This document shows, piece after piece, positions 1 through 13,400 of a stretch of DNA of 64,000 nucleotides (within the stretch, counting starts at the first letter, position 1; each line of letters begins with the position of its first letter). The notes under the pieces were generated by a model that saw only the letters and a program-made list of their open reading frames with translations, did no database searches and had not been told where the DNA came from. The stretch is taken from the NCBI RefSeq assembly GCF_001039355.2, contig NW_019775545.1, forward strand, positions 104,667 to 168,666. The letters run 5' to 3'. Source of the stretch: Lingula anatina (taxonomy: Eukaryota > Brachiopoda > Lingulata > Lingulida > Lingulidae). Made by a program: the position numbers and the translations under genes.

Positions 1-2497
1 TCAACTGAGAGTCCAGTTTTAAAAAGAGCATTGAAACAAAATAATATGGTTTTGAATATTACACACGGTAAATTATTTGAGAAAAGTTATCATTTTTACT
101 TTTAAAAAAACTTGATGGGCATTTTACAGAGGGCACTATTATCTAACCTTGTTTCTTCTAATGGTGCCACAATATCATGTAGTCTGGTAATTGTGAAGTG
201 CTTGGTGTTCGTGACGCTCTCAATGTTCTTCCTTTATCATTGAGCATCACAGTGTTTCTCAAGTAGTTCATCTTTATTAATAACGAACTGCCGGATGTGT
301 TGATTCTCTTAATACTGATATTTTGTGAATGAGAGAAATACGTGGAGGGCGAGGAAAGGAGAACGTTACATACACGATACAGTCAGATACATCTATATAC
401 ATATCACAGTACTTTTCGTTTTCTTTAAGCTACAATGTATGATTGTACAATGAACGCACGGGATAACATAGTTTTCATTTTTTCTCAGATTTTTTAGAGT
501 TTTTAGATTATTTAAAATAATTTTGAAAAACTGAATGATTTATTTTCGTTTGATACGGTTTGATTCGTGCCATAGAAAACATCCGTAACATTCATATCAG
601 GCGATATAGTAATCCGCCAAACATTTCCCAAATATTCACAACTTTATCAACAGCAATCATCATTGACGTCCAAGCTGATGAATCAATGCAATCAAAATTA
701 TTATTTTTAATATCATAATCGTCCACCGGACGTTCAGAACCACGAACGCGGAAACACCGCTAACTTGGGCATAGGGGGGATAAATTGCGTTCTTTTCCCG
801 TAAGAAATGAGCCGTGACGTCCTCCGCTGTGACCACAGTGTAGCCGCTGCGAAACTAATACGAGATGGACACGCGTTACTCCTGCAGTACTCAATGACTT
901 AATTTACCAAGCGTTAAGCTCGGACCCTACAATTTAGACGCATTAGGTCGGTGTATTTGGACTAGCCCGGGCCTTGATCACAGACTTCGCGCGCAATTTA
1001 TTTCCCATTTTCGCAATTTCAAAAGAATTTCAGATGTTTCAACATCGTTTTATGACGGTGGATCACAAAGTAGATTTTTCTTTCTTTTCTAAATTATTCT
1101 AGTAGATTATTTTTTATAAATTCTGATTTTTTCTCATGAGTTTTTGTGAAATGATGTTCTTTAAATCAAAATTATTCACGTAACGACATTTTTCTGAAAA
1201 ATGATGGACTTAATTGGACCCATGAACAACAAAAAAAAGACATTTTAAAAGTTTGTGAAGAGAATATGCACCGCGCTGTAGGCAATTACATAGCGCGATA
1301 TGCCGTAAAATCGCTCGCTGGCACTTATATCCTTATTTGCACAATTTCTGAATGAATAGCTCCAAAGTTTTAATATTAGCTTCCCGGCACAGTGGTATCA
1401 GTTTGATCGTCTCGTTTAACTGTAATAGCGTTTGACATTACTGACGCTGGGTGGAGATTTAAAAAAATACTCCTTATTTGTGAAAATAGAAATGAATACG
1501 AAAATAAAACTATATTGCATGACAAAAAAAGACAGAAAGAAAAAATAACGAGCAATAAGAGAACGAAAGGTTTGAAATTAGCTGAGGTAAAACGCTTAAC
1601 TTCTTTCCAAGATATCGCCGAAATATCCCTGTTGCCTGCTTAGTTTATTTCTGATTTTAATCGATGATTTTTCAAAAATTCCATCGATAGACGAACACTT
1701 TCCAAAAGTTTTCTTTTTATCTTTTTTATATATATCACTTTTTAGATTTCACGTAACGTCAACGGGCTTAAAGACGTCCGTGTGATAATATTTTAGGTCT
1801 TGTCCGTTAGTAAATGAAACATCCCGTAGATGTTGGAGATAGGTGATACATGAGTGAGATACACTGTGATTCAAAGGGCTAGAATATATGCATAATCCAA
1901 GTGTTATATTCTCACACCGGACCGTATTACAACATGCAATTACGCGCGTTTATTACAGAAATTAGAGCGGAGGATTCATCCCCAAATTCAGCACCTGTGC
2001 AAGTCAAATACTCGACAACTTTCGTGACGGAGGCATTAAAACAATGACTCGTTTATCTTGCGGTGGTCATCAGACTTTAACCACTGTTGCCCAATTAAGT
2101 TTCGGCCATTTTTGTCACTGATAATACAATATTTGCTTGTCCGTGTTAGCCGTCATAAAGACATTGCACTTATAAATATGTATTCTTTATTACTTGGTTG
2201 GTCGTTATAAACATATTAGCGTTACGAAGACCCATTTTTCAAGCAGGTACGCTCCGCGGGTGCGTGGGAATTTGAACCCTTAGGAACGACAGTCCCCAAA
2301 AGTCGACTTAAAGGCCGCAAAACATGCCGAAATGCGTTTTATTACGTGTCATAATAATACTAACCGAGATGTCGAGAACTTTTAGGTCCCAAAACTGTGA
2401 CATTAGGAAGGTATTGGGGGAGGGCGTGTAGAGAGGTATCTTGTGTTGGAGCCGCTGGGGTTGAGATGTCACCACTGTGATATATGTCACATAGAAC
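1..2497. other. Upstream noncoding DNA
   Basis: No supportable gene. A GC- and CpG-richer block at about 720-1010 (with ACCACA and CRE-like GACGTC motifs) stands out from the AT-rich flanks and could be regulatory. The rest is unremarkable AT-rich sequence with frequent CpG. Confidence 0.6.
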
Positions 2498-4947
2498 ACC
2501 CTACCCGAGCTCTGCACAGCACGTGACGCCTGGACGGAGCTTAAATCTAAGGGTCAAATATTTAAAACTTGAATTTTGCAAATTTTAAAAAGAGAAACTT
2601 TTAGTGAGTTTCCTTTGTGGTCTTTTCGCCTTTTTACGTAAACTTAAACATTTTCCTTATTTTTTAGTTGAAGATATGATATATTGCATAATTTTATAGA
2701 TATCACATTACATAAATGTATACAGAGCAAAGAGATAATAATGTTTACTTAGAATGATGTATTCATTTAATCCTGATACTTTATATCGCAACAAGAAAAA
2801 AATGGGGGGAATCAGTAGTGCATGCTAATGAGCTGCCGCCTTCATTCCCATATACATATCTACATTAGGAAAATTCATTGATTAATGGCCCCGCAGGAAC
2901 GCTACATCCATGTACAAATTTGGAAGACAACATGAAATGGGCATGACCTTCAATATGGTCACGTGCAAGACGCTCCCACTGCTTTACTTCAAATGCCAAA
3001 CTCTCTTTCCCTGCCTTCCTTGAAATTGAAGTGTGAAGTTTTCTTTGTCTTCAAATTTATTAATCATTTAATCCTTTTGTCCCTCACTTTTCGCTCTTTT
3101 TTTTAGATTTCAAACAATGCGATACTTATCTAATTAGGCATATCTACTATTTTCTTCAGGCATACTATGTAAGATAATGTAATTTAGTTTTTTACATATT
3201 TCAAAACTTTTCTACCAGATAATCTTGTAAGAGTTAATGGAAGATGGGGCTGTGGTCTTTTTGACGCATACAGAAAACAGTAACAGTGCCGTATTTGACT
3301 CCGATCCATTTCTCCCTCTCATGCTCTCTTCGATCAAATTTGTTGTCTATGAACTAAGACGCGGACAGGCCTGGAAAACGGGAAAGTTAATTTCTTTTAA
3401 ATCTATAATCCGTGTTCTAGATGTGGCATATTTCCGTGTTGTCAATCTAGTACGGCTCACCTGTACAGGTCTGACGGTGCGGTTGTAGAGGTAGTTTTTT
3501 AACTAATGATGTCCGGTGGCTGAGGCGAAGTTTCATGTTGTACGGGAAACAAATGAGGTGTCACTAGCCGGGTTTGTGGCGTCTTATCCGGTTGTAAGAT
3601 CATAGATAGAAGTTATAATATCAGTACGACAGAATCGCTGCACGATATACCTACTAGTATTACACGCTGCAAGGATATTCTGAACTATATTTTTAATTGA
3701 TTTTCTTTGTGGATTCCGTAATTCCAGATAGATCAACTTTGAAAGATATTTCAGAGTTACGCTCGCTTGTTTTTCAGCACTTCATTCATTTTCAGTAGTT
3801 TCTATGTCCTATTCACAACAAAGTACTGGATCTTTTCATTATACCCTCCGAAAACCCTTTTTGATATTTATACGCTTGAAAATATATGTGAATAAATATA
3901 ACAGTATCAACAAAGATATCAATTTCATACTTTTACAAGTTAATTGCTCTTATCAAAGGTTCAATATTACATTGTTAGAAACAATCAATATTTAGACGTG
4001 AAGTATTTACATCAACTATGTTAAACTACATAAATAAATATGTAAACTTGGAACCCCTTAACTAATATACGTGCCGTTTTTTTTTTTTAACTATTGTTCG
4101 GTAATCGTATTTGTCGTGTTTCGGGTCTGACTTGTCAAATGTAACGTGCAGTGTTTTTGCTACTGAAAATTTTATTAGAAGGTGAACAGATATATGGGAA
4201 CATTGCATTAATGAACAGTTGGAAGGCGTAGGACAGGTAAATAAACAAGTGATAAAACTGCTCTCTCTGTGCTTATTCATAAAAAAACTTCGCCATGAGA
4301 AAACTATGAGGAAATCCCGCCTGATAGCGTGCTGCAAGTTGCTCGTGTAGCTGAGGTGAAACAATTCGGGGACAGTGACAGCTTCCTTCCGATCTCTCCC
4401 CTGAAAAACGTTACTCACTCCTTGTTTTTGACTACTGAATTTTCTAATAATACGTTGACTTCTTGAACTTCTCGTCTTCAGCCTTGACTCACCTGTGTTC
4501 TGTGGGCGACTGGACCACCCTTAACAGGTATGTCTGAAAACTTTCACTTGGTAATAATTTGTGTCTCTTACAAGAAAATACAGAAAATTTCATGACTAAA
4601 AAATTGCGCTAAAATCTTGTTAAGCTATGTATTATAGAGGTAGACCTATTTCATATATTTACATAAATATCAATATAAAGTTTTATTTATTTATTTATTT
4701 ATTTCGCATACCTGTTATTCTTCTTATCATGATAACAATGATAAAAGCGACTCGTTTCATCTCTGATAAATTACTACTAGAAATTAGAGCCCTGATTAGC
4801 AGCGATAAAGCGTCCGCGCCGATACAGTGGGAGATAACGGACGCTACCGGCCGGCGGTAGGACTGTAGCTTCCAGGCCTGAGACTTATAACGGGATACTT
4901 ATTGACGAGATTAAATCGCGCTACCTGTATCTATCAATTTCATCAAC
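2498..4947. repeat. Duplicated segment A, copy 1 (probable allele)
   Basis: Nearly identical to 4951-7471. Copy 1 ends at a single N (4949) and copy 2 begins just after it with the same sequence that starts copy 1. Differences are scattered substitutions, a TTTA microsatellite of different length and short indels, as expected for two haplotypes. It contains no supportable gene; a shared 83-84 codon ORF (3237-3488 and 5685-5939) changes several residues between copies and resembles no known protein. Confidence 0.85.
4681..4704. repeat. (TTTA)n microsatellite, short allele
   Basis: Partner of the longer tract at 7185-7228; the length difference supports two alleles. Confidence 0.95.
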
Positions 4948-4948
4948 T

Positions 4949-4949
4949 N
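4949..4949. other. Single-N assembly junction
   Basis: One undetermined base between the two copies of segment A. It probably marks a contig join, not a true one-base ambiguity. Confidence 0.8.
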
Positions 4950-4950
4950 G

Positions 4951-7471
4951 ACCCTACCCGAGCTCTGCACAGCACGTGACGTCTGGACGGAGCTTAAATC
5001 TAAGGGTCAATTATTTAAAACTTGAATTTTGCAAATTTTAAAAAGAGAAACTTTTAGTGAGTTTCCTTTGTGGTCTTTTCGCCTTTTTACGTAAACTTAA
5101 ACATTTTCCTTATTTTTTAGTTGAAGATATGATATATTGCATAATTTTATAGATATCACATTACATAAGTGTATACAGAGCAAAGAGATAATAATGTTTA
5201 CTTAGAATGATGTATTCATTTAATCCTGATACTTTATATCGCAACAAGAAAAAAATGGGGGGAATCAGTAGTGCATGCTAATGAGCTGCCGCCTTCATTC
5301 CCATATACATATCTACATTAGGAAAATTCATTGATTAATGGCCCCGCAGGAGCGCTACATCCATGTACAAATTTGGAAGACAACATGAAATGGGCATGAC
5401 CTTCAATATAGTCACGTGCAAGACGCGCTCACTGCTTTACTTCGAATGCCAAACTATCTTTCCCTGCCTTCCTTGAAATTGAAGTGTGAATTTTTTTTGT
5501 CTTCAAATTTATTAATCACTTAATCCTTTTACCCCTCACTTTTCGCTCTTTTTTTAGATTTCAAACAATGCGATACTTATCTAAATAGGCATATCTACTA
5601 TTTTCTTTAGGCCTACTAAGTAAGATATTGTAATTTAGTTCTTTACATATTTCAAAACTTTTCTACTAGATAATCTTGTAAGAATTGATGGAAAGTGGGG
5701 TTGTGGTCTTTGTGACGCACACAGAAAACAGTTACAGTGCCGTATTTGACTCCGATCCATTTCTCCCTCTCATGCCCTCCTCGATCAAATTTGTTGTCTA
5801 TGAACTAAGACGCGGACAGGCCTGGAAAACGGGAAAGTTAATTTCTTTTAAATCTATAATCCGTGTTCTAGATGTGGCATATTTCCGTGTTGTGAGTCTA
5901 GTACGGCTCACCTGTAGAGGTCTGACGGTGCGGTTGTAGAGGTAGTTTTTTTAACTAATGATGTCCGGTCTTTGAGGCGAAGTTTCATGTTGTACGGGAA
6001 ACAAATGAGGTGTCACTAGCAGGGTTTGTGGCGTCTTATCCGGTTGTAAGATCATAGATAGAAGTTATAATATCAGTACGACAGAAACGCTGCACGATAT
6101 ACCTACTAGTATTATACGCTGCAGTTAAAGATATTCTGAACGCTCATTACTATATTTTTTAATTGATTTTCTTTGAGGATTCCGTAATTCCAGATAGATC
6201 AATTTTGAAAGAGATTTCAGCGTTATGTTCGTTTGTTTTTCAGTTTCATTTTCTTTTTTAATTGATTCACCATGAAACTATTGCACTTCATTCATTTTCA
6301 GTAGTTTCTATGTCCTATTCACAACAAAGTACTGGATCTTTTCATTATACCCTCCGAAAACCCTTTTTGATATTTATATGCTTGAAAATATATGTGAATA
6401 AATATAACAGTATCAACAAAGATATCAATTTCATATTGTTACAAGCTAATTGCTCTTATCAAAGGTACAATATTACATTGTTAGAAACAATCAATATTTA
6501 GACGTGAAGTATTTACATCAACTATGTTAAACTACATAAATAAATATGTAAACTTGGAACCTCTAACTAATATACGTGCCATGTTTTTTTTTAACTATTG
6601 TTCGGTAATCGTATTTGTTGTGTTTCGGGTCTGACTTGTCACATGTAACGTGCAGTGTTTTTGCTACTGAAAATTTTATAAGAAGGTGAACAGATATATG
6701 GGAACATTGCATTAATGAACAGTTGGAAAGTGTAGGACAGGTAAATAAACAAGTGATAAAACTGCTCTCTCTGTGCTTATTCATAATAAACTTCGCCATG
6801 AGAAAACTATGAGGAAATCCCGCCTGATAGCGTGCTGCATGTTGCTCGTGTAGCTGAGGTGAAACAATTCGGGGACAGTGACAGCTTCCTTCCGATCTCT
6901 CCCCTGAAAAACGTTACTCACTCCTTGTTTTTGACTACTGAATTTTCTAATAATACGTTGACTTCTTGAACTTCTCGTCTTCAGCCTTGACTCACCTATG
7001 TTCTGTGGGCGGCTGGACCACCCTTAACAGGTATGTCTGAAAACTTTCACTTGGTAATAATTTGAGTCTCTTACAAGAAAATACAGAAAATTTCATGACT
7101 CAAAAAATTGCGCTAAAATCTTGTTAAGCTATGTATTATAAAGGTAGGCCTATTTCATATATTTACATAAATATCAATATAAAGTTTTATTTATTTATTT
7201 ATGTATTTATTTATTTATTTATTTATTTCGTATACCTGTTATTCTTCTTATCATGATAACAATGATAAAAGCGACTCGTTTCATCTCCGATAAATTACTA
7301 CTAGAAATTAGAGCCCTGATTAGCAGCGATAAAGCGTCCGCGCCGATACAGAGGGAGATAACGGACGCTACCGGCCGGCGGTAGGACTGTAGCTTCCAGG
7401 CCTGAGACTTATAACGGGATACTTATTGACGAGATTAAATCGCGCTACCTGTATCTATCAATTTCATCAAC
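4951..7471. repeat. Duplicated segment A, copy 2 (probable allele)
   Basis: Partner of 2498-4947, about 70 bp longer because of a roughly 45-bp insertion near 6240-6285 and a longer TTTA tract (7185-7228 against 4681-4704). It continues without a break into unique sequence on its right, while copy 1 is continuous with unique sequence on its left: the pattern of two overlapping contig ends from different haplotypes. Confidence 0.85.
7185..7228. repeat. (TTTA)n microsatellite, long allele
   Basis: Same locus as 4681-4704 in the other copy of segment A, with one TGTA interruption. Confidence 0.95.
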
Positions 7472-10400
7472 GCTGGCGAACCTTAGAGACCGTGACTTCG
7501 CCAGAACGCTTGGGCTCTTAAACAATAGGACTTAGACAGGAAGGCTGACGCTGTAATCATTTATCTTTTTGTCCTAATTTACAGAATGTTTTCCGCCGTT
7601 CTTTCTCTCTCACTTTCCTTATCCCAGAAGATAACGTGAATTCTCTATCTGTCTCTTGCATAATTCATGTTGAAATTACAACTAAATCTATGAATATTCA
7701 CAGATATGGAAAATTTTCTCTTTACTTAGAAAAATAAGAAAAATAGAAAAAAAAGGGGGACTTCCCTTTTTTATATCTTTAATTAATAAAGCATTTCTTG
7801 TAAAAGATGTGTAGCTGCCTATCATCAAAATCTTTTAGTTGTAATCTTCGTTTTACAGATATTAATATTACTTCCAATCTTGTCTGTATTATCAGACGAG
7901 GAGTTACTATCAGTGAATAATAAATATATTTCCCTTATAAAAACGCCGGAACATGAAAACAGCGGTATTCTTAAAACTGACAAGAAGAGGCCATGTTATA
8001 CCTGACGTTTTAATACTGAACACAAGAAGACAGATTTTTGTCAAAAACGTCACTCCGCGGATTCTGCAGTTTTCTTCCAACCGAGGAACACAAGAGCTAT
8101 TGTTTCCATAGTTGGCATGCCATGACAAATTCATTTAACTCTCAAAAAATCATTTAATATACAAAATAAGCTCGGCGCAGACGACAGAACAACCTCGACA
8201 TTTTACAGGGGCATTTTCTGCAGGATATTTCAACCGCAATATTTTTTCTGAAGCTACGGGTCGACGGGGTCCTTTTTAACTGATTCAAAAATCCATCCTA
8301 TTCGTCCCAAAACTTAGCGGGTTCAGTGCCATTTAAAATGAATGTCAGATAACTTCACGTATTCCATGTTTTCTGAAATGAATGGTGCGCCCAAAGTTTA
8401 AATTATCGTTTTTATGAAAAAAAGTATGTTATGTTCATGTAAATGAAAGAGTTAGAGGGTTAAGACATCCATAAAAGCCGCCCTCGGGAATGGTAGTGTT
8501 TAGAACTAAAACACGCCCAAACCAGAGGTGACTATTTAACATGTTTGACAAAACTGTCATCGGAAATAAACATGATTAACTTCAACTGAAAGTCATGTTG
8601 TACAAAGTCGTAAGGTCGCCGTGGAACGCAGTCAGGTTCCTAAAAAATTAGAAAGTAAGAAGGCATTACATTATCTAGGATGATTCTGGGTTAATAACTT
8701 TTCAAAATTATCATCTTTTTTTTTCTTTTTTTTTTTTTGACATTCCTAAAAGGTTGAAGAGGGCTGTCGATCCAAATGTGTTAAAAGCCTCGGTTGCTGC
8801 TTGACTGATGAAAAAGGGTAATATTTCTTAATGTCTTATTTATTTACTCACTTGTGTCGAACAGTGGCTGCTGAGAGAGAGAGAGAGAGAGGTTGCATAT
8901 AATATTTATCTACTATATCATCGGTGTTACATGGTATGATACACCAGTGCACGCAATCTCTTAAAGCTCATTTTTCACTCAGTGTAAAATAATATTTGAA
9001 ATGCTTATCAAAGCCAATGACATATTATTCACATTTAAATGGCAACAGCCAACCTTCTTGTTGATATGACGGCTATGTTAAGGACCCCACTAAACAAGAA
9101 TAACCCGAGAAAGTGGAAGGCACGGAAAATACTTTATCAAATTATTAAAATAATCCATTATCAAGTGAATGAAATTGTACATCCACCGGGGCCAGTTTCT
9201 AGCAATCATCAATGCACTTTTAATACGAAAAGAGTAAAAAAGTTTAATGCATTCTCAATACTCATTGTGTGAAAGAAAGTACATATATATTTATAACAAA
9301 CACAACACAAACAAACATGAAACAAACAAGTAGAATTACCCTGTTGTATTCAGGTACATAATTTTTTAATATTAAAAACATGATGAAAGCAATTTCACAA
9401 AAGAACGAAAAGAAAGAGAGACAATGATAATTATAAACAAAGTAAAAAGTTAAAATACCGACTACATTTTAGGTGATTTATGTTTCGCAATCTCCTTTTC
9501 ATCAACAGGTAAGATCAGATTAGTTTCCGACCAGTATTAGTTTGTCGGTGATCAGTTGACCGCTGCGTTCATCTTTACTCATTAGACGCAGAAGTGGTTT
9601 GTCAACACGTCATAAAAAATTGATTTTTCTGCCTCCAATTTCCTTCCACAATGTATGGATTAAAACAATTAGTTTTGTGATCAATAACTGCTAAAAGATA
9701 TCTACAGTTTCCTTCTGCAAACCGTGTAATGTTCCTTGTTCTTTTTATTACGGACGACTTGATCTTACAGGCATTTTTCTTGTTTTCCGTCAATTTCCTC
9801 CATAACGATGGATGGGTCATATTGTCAAAAACTTAAAATCGAAATAAAATATTGAAGAAATATTCACTCACCTTCTGTTAGGTAATTTGGCCTGCCTAAC
9901 TAATATCAATTCAAAGCTACCAAGAATATTTTGACCACGTTTTAAAAAAGACATAAACGCTAGGATTTTAAAGATGACACTATCTACTTCATTTCTACGA
10001 AACGCTATCTTCGTTTAAATAACTTAAAATAACCGTCTGAAGGCAGCAAGGTTCGGTTGAATCAGGTCATGCAATAAAAGAGCACGCCTTTTCATTTAAA
10101 CTGGATTTATAAAATTTCATAAACTTAAATTCCGTCGCCAGTGACTTCCTGCAGACGGCGTAAAAGTTCTCTTTTATTGTGTTAAAGGCATGCAGCACCA
10201 GCGGCTTCTGCAGACGCCAAGTCTACGACACCAGGCTACGGCGTAACAAAATTCACTTTTTAGCCTATAAATCTTACGCTTTCGCTCAAATTACACGAGA
10301 TGTTAATTCGATAACGCCAGAGCGTAACCAAAAACGTTATATTTCTTTTCTATTTAAAATCACCTCTTTAATATCAATAGCCTGCCTCGCGGTGGGTTGC

Positions 10401-13400
10401 GGTGTGGGGACGAGTCATTTTATATTCATGCCACTTCTTTTCCGCGTTTTTAATAAACTCCCAGTCAATGATTATAGGCAATGTTTGGATTAGGGTGAAG
10501 AACGGCCCCTAATCTCATCCCATTCATAAAAGTTTAATTTGTAGATAGGGGTGCACGACCTTGCTTTCAAACCAAAATGAGACGAAGATTAAAAAATGAA
10601 TTATAAGTGCTATTTTGGAGTCTAGAATTTTTGTCTATGTAAAGCAGGGGTCGTTATGTTGGTCTATTATAACTGTCGGATGTCACTCCCGATGACGCTC
10701 CTTATTGTTGAACTAGCACGAAGTCCATTGTCAAGTTTTTTATTTGCTTGCTATTTTTGATGATGCGATAATTCATTTTTGGCACTTCTTTTATTTTATG
10801 TTTGGTATTTCCATGGACTGAAAATTGTTGTCCACATTGTTGTTTGACATATTGTAAATAAAGTGGTCCTCCGATATTTTTGCTTTATACACGCAGCAGG
10901 TAAGGGCAAGATTAAACATTGAATTTTTCATTCAGAAGCACAGTGAGGTAGCACAGCCAATGTTATTAGGCTAAAATTAATCTCATTTATAAACACACAG
11001 ATTTAAAAAAGAAAAATCTTTAAAAACTAACATTCCTTAGTTTGAGGTAGCACACGGTACACGGGCACCTGTTACACGACTATCTAGAATACATAATGCA
11101 GAAATAAGTTACAGTAATGACCAATGGAAAAGACATTACAACCATCCAAATAGAATTAGCCGTGGCCATGTTCTGCTAATGATTCTGTGCCTGGTGATCA
11201 TACAGCGCTAGCACGGTAATTAGGATTGGGCTTGTCTTGTTCTGATCTCGGTCTCTTAATTAACCTTGCGCTTGCATATTGAGTCAGAATTACGAGTCTT
11301 AATTCACTGAGGTTTGCAGTCCCAAGAAGACGAGTATTCGTGTTTTAAAATCACAAACGAGGCACCAAAATAAACTGTGCTTTAGAATTTCGTCTTATTT
11401 GGATCTTGCAATCAGCAAGAAAAATGTTTTGTCTGTCTGATAAAATTGATGAATTACTTTATTTTTTTAGTTTTAAAACCACGCATTATTATCTACAACA
11501 ACGTCACATGTGTACCAGTAAAAACAGCAATAACCCCACGTTTAATTTGGGTCCTGTTTCGAGACATAAAAATCGTGCCTAATTCATACTGTAATTATTT
11601 TTGTCCAATATTTCAATTCTTAATGCAATTTTCTGTTTAACGATGTCAAATATCTCCTTCAAGCGCTGTACATAATATCGCATAAGATCTTGTACCACAA
11701 TATCAACACACGATGTGAAGATGTTGACAACAGAAGACCATCTTTATTGTAGGACTGGACAGTGTCTATGGCATCTAGATATGCATATTTACAACTCGTA
11801 TCGTATGTTTTGTAATTTGTTCAAGTAGACATTATAAAGAGTCAGAAGCAATTTTGTAGCCTCTCTGTTTTTATGTACATTGATATCTAGATATCAGGGC
11901 ACTTCTTGTTTTTCTCTTTTGGTAATCAGCACAAAACATTCCTTTGCATATCGTAAAATAATAGAAGAAACGTAGAACAATGCAACACCTTCTCTTGTGC
12001 GTTTATCGATACAAATATATAAGTGAACTTTCTTATTTTATTCATTTATTCAATTATTCGTTTTCGGTAATAAGCGCAAAATGTTCATAAAATGGTTGTA
12101 GCAAACAATTTACTTCTGTGCTAAAATTAAAAACAAAACTATCGATCCCCATAATACTTCATGTTCCCAAACATATTGAAGTACATATCCTTTTATCATC
12201 ATAACACAGTTTTAAAATCTGCTAGAAATAGAAGTAAAAACTGAATTCGTCTAGTAAGCACTTAAATTTGCTGTGTTCTCGGCATATGATCATATTTCGA
12301 TCTCTTGTGCTTTATTTTATCAGTATTATCATCGTATCTAAACGGTTCAAAAGTATGTTCGACTATCTCAGTGTTAACATTAATCAGAATCTTTTACAGA
12401 GCTCATCCAATGAGGTCTTACACATTGGATCGAGCAAGATATTGAGAGATACCAATCTAAAATCGAGTTTACTAATCTATGGCTGTGAATCCAAAATTGA
12501 AATAAAAAAAATGGACAGGGTGAGTTACGCATTAAGTTTTTCTTTAAAGGTTGTGCCCAAGAATTTGGGTGAAAAACAATAATAAAATAAAATAGGTTAA
12601 AATATCCATGCAATTAAACTACTTTACTTCATCCAATTTTCTCTATTTTCTGTTATAAATGGATATCGCCGAAACAACATCAAACGGGACCAATTACTAA
12701 AATATCCACAACAAATCACGTTTTGAAAAATAAAATTACAAAGTACAGGGTGAGTCCGGCTATTGTTTCCTGAGATATGCATATTGTGACATAACATTGG
12801 GAATATCAACTGATAACCCCGGCACTATCACATACTGAATATCTTACTCGAATCATCCCTTTATCTCAGGAAACTGCGCTCTATCTCTATCGAAATACCT
12901 GGATCAAAAGTCCGCACAGATACGTGCAGGTGCTTTACCTATGTACTAATGGTCCAATGATGATAAAATCAAAAATACAAAACAATAAAAGAAAGTCACA
13001 CCGAGTCTTTGAAGTAGTCCCACCAAGGTGAGAGAACCCTGTAACTTTCTTTATCATCAGTAAATTATTTGTAACGACTCTTTTGATCAACAACAAACCA
13101 TGGAGGAGGGACATTAGGGTCTACTAATGACCTTGTTCGAGGTTGTTCTCAAGACCAGAGCTCGTGTAGTGAGATAGGGGCTAATTACTCGCAACTAGGT
13201 GAGAAATCATTAACCTGCACCTGAGCGGCCTTAATGAACGCTTGCGCAACTTTGCGTACGCCGCCGGTTTTATTCGCCGCATCGATTCAAATGTATCGCT
13301 GTCAGTGGCCAAGAAAAAAAGAAATGGAGACTCATTACGTGTCATTAGCTGGCATCAAGGTGCCCGCGACGAACCTGGCTTAGAAGTCGCCGGAGTAACT

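Noticed and set aside
3237-3488. 83-codon ORF repeated as 84 codons at 5685-5939
   Set aside because: Its recurrence is explained by the allelic duplication; the copies differ at several amino acids, and no known domain or splice context is visible.
11043-11062. let-7-like seed TGAGGTAG
   Set aside because: Only the 8-nt seed matches (also at 10944); the rest differs from let-7 and no precursor hairpin was seen.
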